Below, one piece after another: positions 19,082 through 22,637 of a stretch of DNA of 22,637 bases. The notes beneath the pieces are model-generated. The model did not search any database. It worked only from the letters and a program-made list of their open reading frames with translations, and was not told the DNA's origin. Every line of letters begins with the position of its first letter. Within the stretch, counting starts at the first letter, position 1. The stretch spans positions 1 through 22,637 of the forward strand of contig KZ992667.1 in assembly GCA_003614735.1 (NCBI GenBank), read 5' to 3'. The DNA comes from Thamnocephalis sphaerospora (lineage: Eukaryota; Zoopagomycota; Zoopagomycetes; Zoopagales; Sigmoideomycetaceae). Position numbers and translations under genes: made by a program.

Positions 19082-21617
19082 ATGCAAAGGAGCGACGGCC
19101 AGACCTGCGACTGCTACTTGATTGGCGTGGCTGGCAAGTCGTCTACTGCTGCGCGTCCTAGCGGTGACCGACCTGCAGTGGCTAATATGTATGCGCGACG
19201 CATATACAGGTGGCAGCGCTAGTGGCAAGACCAGCGTGTCCCGGTGAGTGCGGGCGCAGGCGTGTGCATGCGCTTGCCACGTAGACGGCTGTCTCCGCGT
19301 GCAAACACTGACATATATGTATTGGTACAGTCGAATTCTGCAGCTGCTCGGTGTGCCCTGGGTGATTATTGTCAGTATGGACTCTTTCTACAAGTCTCTG
19401 ACGCCCGAGCAAAAGGAGCGGGCGTATCAAAGGTGATTCGCGCAGCAGCTGCCTGGCACCAGCGATGGGCCACACGCGCTCACGTCGCCGCCCGAAATGC
19501 CGGATCTATAGCATGCATAACTTTGATCATCCAGACTCATTCGACTATGAAATTATGGTGGATTGTATGACCAAACTGAAGCAAGGGTAAGTGTCCGCTC
19601 AAGCGTCACGCAGCATATGCATCGCACTAATGCATCGGTGGGCTTGCGAGCAGAAAATCAGTGAATATTCCTGTGTACGACTTTGCGACACACTCAAGGT
19701 AGCACTGCATATCGATAGCCGGCGGTGTGGCGACGCTGACTCTTGCGATTCTGCAGGCTGGACAAAACCCAGACCATCTACGGCGCTAACGTGATCATTT
19801 TTGAGGGCATCTATACGCTCCACGACCAAAAGCTGATGGATTTGATGGATTTGAAGGTGGGCAGCACTGCGCGCCTCCAAGCTCACTGCTGCCGAAATAC
19901 TGACGCAATTGCCATGTAGATCTTTGTGGATACCGACTCGGATGTTAGGCTTGCTCGACGCCGTAAGCGACGGGGCGCAGCGTTTTGACAGGGCACAGAC
20001 CAGTACTAACATGAGAACACTGCAGTGAAGCGTGACATCTGCGAACGTGGACGCGACATGCGCGGCATTCTTGACGTAGGTGTACTCGTAAACTGTTTAG
20101 CCTGCAGCGGGCGGTGGGCCGCTGCAGCCAAACACTTGCGCTGACACCCTTTGGGCAGCAATACTCGCGCTTTGTAAAGCCCATGTTTGACCAGTATGTG
20201 GTGCCTACAGTCAAGAACGCCGATGTGGTAGGATTTTGGGCGCGATACCAAATGACTACTTGTGTTTACGCGGCTGATCTCGCAAAACCAGGTAATCCCG
20301 CGTGGTCTGGACAATCACATTGCCATCGACCTGCTTGGCAAGCATATTCGTCGCCAGTTGGCCGAGCGCGACTTTTCCTTCCGCTGGGACCTTGCTCGCA
20401 ATAGCTGCGACATGAAGACCATTCCGCCCAATGTTCATGTGCTGAAGCCGACAAACCAGCTCAAGGTCGGCAGCGCATCTCATCGTCGACAGCAGCTGTC
20501 ACAGACTAACCGGAATACACCTTTCTAGGCACTACACACCATTGTACGCAACGTCGAAACACCTCGCGACGATCTCATTTTCTACTCGGAGCGTCTGGCC
20601 AACCTGGTGGTCGAAGCGTAAGTGAAGCGGCTGCTGTTTGCGTATTCTACGCGCACACAGCATATGCTTATAGCCTGCCGTCGGCAGTGGGCTCTCGCTG
20701 TTGCCGTTTACCGACTTTTCCGTCACTACGCCAACTGGTCAGGAGTTTGCAGCCAAGGGCTTTTACGAACATGTAACTAGCGATGCATCAATATGCCCAT
20801 TTGCAATGGTCTAACGGCATGCGTATGCTGCCGATAGCTATGCGGAGTGTCGATTCTGCGTGCTGGCGCTGCAATGGAGGCCAGTCTGCGCAAGGTAGTC
20901 AAGGATATCGTTATTGGCAAGCTGCTCATCCAGACGCATCCGTCTACGGGCGAGCCGCAGGTAGGCGCCGTGAAGCAGGGCGAGCGCGGCAACTACGTTG
21001 AATGGCATCCTAATTTGTTCATTTGCGTTGTAGCTGCACTTTTGCAAACTTCCCCCTATGCTCGGTAAATATTATGTCATGCTTATGGTAAGTGGTGGAC
21101 TGACCCAGTAGAGATGGGCTACGTGCGCTGACCTCTTGTGCGTTACCAGGATGCCACCATTGCTACCGGCGCTGCAGGCATTATGGCGATCCGGGTGCTG
21201 TTGGATCATGACATCCCAGAAGTAAGTGGCAGATTGATCGCGGCCATGCAGCTGCAACATGTTAAACAAAGTGTTGCCACGTAGGACCGCATCATCTTCC
21301 TTTCACTGCTTGCTGCGCCACAAGGTACGGATTTGCAATGCACTTGCGCATAGCCTTACATGCACTGACCCCGCGCGCCTGGCAACTTGCTTTTCGCAGG
21401 CCTGCACTCGATATCCAGGATATTCCCCCGCGTCAGGATTATTACATCGATGGTGGATCCGGGCTTGTCGATGGACAGCCTTTGTATTGAGCCCGGTATG
21501 GGCAGCTTTGCAGGCAAGTATCACTTGTAGCGAACATGCCCACCCTGTAAGCCACCTCGCGTGAACCTGTCTCACCGGCTGTCTTTGCGCTTAGATCGCT
21601 ACTTTGGCACCGACTAG
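19082..21617 (+). CDS. URK1: Uridine/cytidine kinase fused to a UPRT-like domain
   Basis: Phosphorylates uridine and cytidine in pyrimidine salvage. Eighteen exons: 19082-19133, 19210-19243, 19331-19432, 19512-19586, 19654-19698, 19757-19856, 19920-19962, 20026-20075, 20159-20227, 20292-20465, 20529-20617, 20688-20772, 20838-20960, 21034-21087, 21150-21221, 21285-21324, 21400-21513 and 21595-21617. They sum to 1344 nt (447 aa) in frame. Kinase part: Walker A GGSASGKT (18-25), VSMDSFYKSLTPEQ, NFDHPDSFDYE, YDFATHSRLDKT, VIIFEGIYTLHD, FVDTDSDVRLARRLKRDICE and RFVKPMFDQYVVPT. UPRT-like part (from about 240): LCGVSILRAGAAMEASLRKV, MDATIATGAAGIMA and GSFADRYFGTD at the end. The PRPP loop and the terminal loop (GSFA where active UPRTs commonly have GDFG or similar) deviate somewhat, so UPRT activity is doubtful. 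Two introns are GC-AG; the others GT-AG, many with CTAAC/CTGAC branch points. Convergent with RAD14, 101 bp between stops. Confidence 0.96.
19134..19209 (+). other. URK1: GC-AG intron 1 of URK1
   Basis: Donor CTG|GCAAGT, branch point GGCTAATA, acceptor TATACAG; 76 nt, phase 1. It splits the codon for Gly18, the first Gly of the Walker A loop, so accurate use of this non-canonical donor is needed for an active kinase. No GT donor in the right phase lies nearby. Confidence 0.9.
21514..21594 (+). other. URK1: GC-AG last intron of URK1
   Basis: Donor CAG|GCAAGT and acceptor GCTTAG; 81 nt, phase 1. Joining gives GMGSFA-DRYFGTD-stop, the conserved C-terminus. The last coding exon has only 23 nt. 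Confidence 0.88.
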
Positions 21618-21718
21618 GTGCGCATGATAACGCGTACGCTCAGCAGGGGTACTACGCACTATATTCTGAGCCCTTTGTGCTAGTTCGATTACCGCCGACT
21701 GCCCCGTTTACTCAAGCA

Positions 21719-22637
21719 CTAAAACTCATCCACGCTGATGATCATAGCACACTTGCGGCACCGCTGCGTGGTCTCTCCCGTCTCCAGGTCCTCCTCGGGC
21801 TCTCCGAATACGTGCTCATGCTTGACGTCGTTCACACGTAGCTTCTTGTACTCTGTGGTGCGCGTCCGTCGGCGTAAATCTGCCAAATAGTCGTTGATCA
21901 GCAATCCACTTGGCGTCAAAAAGATGCGTCGATGCAGTCCTACCGGCCAGCTTTCGCTTAAATTTGAGCTCGCGCTTTTGCTTCTTTCCAGACTCGCGTC
22001 GTTCCCACTCGGCATCCAGCCCCTCGGGCCCACCCCACTTTCTAAAGGCAAATGCTTCAACCTAGCATGGTGTGCTAGCGTCAGTCGCAGCATTTTGCCA
22101 TAGCATTCTGCCGCAGCGTGTCCGGCCAACTTGCCTGCTCTCGCAGAAAAAGCATCATATTGCTCCAGGTGGCCTTGTGTGGATTTGCTCGAAGCAGATG
22201 CGGCATCACCTCGGCGTCGCGTAGCTCTTCTATCTCACCGTATGCTCAGGTCACAAGCCGTATGAATGTCGCCCACGTTCTCGCCGTACAGCTTACCATC
22301 TGTCAGTAGATAGTCCTATAGCGGTATGATTGTTCGTGCACACATTAGTAGCGGCCACCGGTATGGCATTTGTCTAGGACGCACCTCTTTGACCTCGGTC
22401 TTGGTGAGCAAACTATACTTGTCCGCCAGTTCCTGCTTGCATCCTCGGCAAACGCAGATCTTGAACACGCTGAAAAACTCTGGATCGAGATCAAACGAGT
22501 CGCAGTCTTTACACCTCGGGTTGTCATCCGGATTAAGGCTTACGGCTAACGTTGGCGTGCCAGCGTAGAGTGCATTGGCAATTAGTATATGGTTGGATAG
22601 ACGTGTCCGCTGTGCTCTTTCTTACGCAGCTCTGCCG
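21719..22637 (-). CDS. RAD14: DNA damage recognition protein Rad14/XPA, N-terminus outside the window
   Basis: Binds damaged DNA and verifies lesions in nucleotide excision repair. Exons on the minus strand: >22637-22626, 22545-22385, 22315-22297, 22229-22135, 22061-21944 and 21879-21719. The zinc-finger domain reads [20 protein letters not shown], then [20 protein letters not shown]: two CXXC pairs as in XPA. The DNA-binding core follows: [49 protein letters not shown] and [19 protein letters not shown]. The end is [12 protein letters not shown] plus [20 protein letters not shown] and a CRKC pair, as in fungal Rad14. Exon 3 (22297-22315) has only 19 nt, and the intron at 22062-22134 is GC-AG. 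The missing 5' part would hold the disordered N-terminus. Confidence 0.95.
22062..22134 (-). other. RAD14: GC-AG intron in RAD14
   Basis: Donor CAG|GCAAGT, acceptor ATGCTAG; 73 nt, phase 0. It joins NMMLFLREQ to [11 protein letters not shown], a conserved XPA stretch. The GT four bases into the intron (22130) is in the wrong phase. Confidence 0.9.

Noticed and set aside
1-22637. tRNA, rRNA, CRISPR, transposon or viral sequence
   Set aside because: No T-arm consensus, array of repeats, transposase, integrase or terminal repeats recognised on reading both strands; small divergent RNAs could still be missed by eye.

Overview
The window is nuclear DNA from an intron-rich, compactly organised fungus, most likely a basidiomycete. 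The genes carry many short introns (mostly 56-92 nt) with CTAAC/CTGAC-type branch points. The protein set is fungal: a Dicer with two RNase III domains, Ubc7, a DHA2-class major facilitator, a TFIIIA with ten zinc fingers, a fused uridine kinase/UPRT, Rad14, and a secreted fungalysin-type pro-domain. I cannot name the genus. All exon models come from reading-frame continuity, splice-site phase and family motifs, not from transcripts.

There are ten protein genes and they alternate strands strictly: Dicer (+, 5' end cut off by the window), UBC7 (-), QRI7/OSGEPL1 (+), LaeA-like methyltransferase (-), stand-alone FTP/PepSY propeptide protein (+), DHA2 transporter (-), a HAX1-like hypothetical (+), TFIIIA (-), URK1 (+), RAD14 (-, cut off by the window end). 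They form five tail-to-tail pairs with only 62-216 bp between stop codons. One head-to-head spacer is short (154 bp, UBC7/QRI7). The other three are long (about 2.2 kb, 0.96 kb and 1.1 kb), and I find no gene or structured RNA in them.

Functionally this is a housekeeping neighbourhood: RNA silencing (Dicer), ER-associated degradation (Ubc7), mitochondrial tRNA t6A modification (Qri7), 5S rRNA transcription (TFIIIA), pyrimidine salvage (Urk1) and nucleotide excision repair (Rad14). In the middle sit three accessory-looking genes: methyltransferase, secreted pro-domain protein and efflux transporter. I see no operon logic, mobile element, CRISPR array, tRNA or rRNA.

The strongest unusual signals are these. 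(1) Five of about 47 inferred introns need a GC-AG splice pair. (2) UBC7 has an 11-nt micro-exon, next to one of the GC-AG introns. (3) A secreted protein is exactly the pro-region of an M36 metalloprotease with no protease attached. (4) The unbroken convergent gene order lies beside an apparently catalytically intact Dicer.
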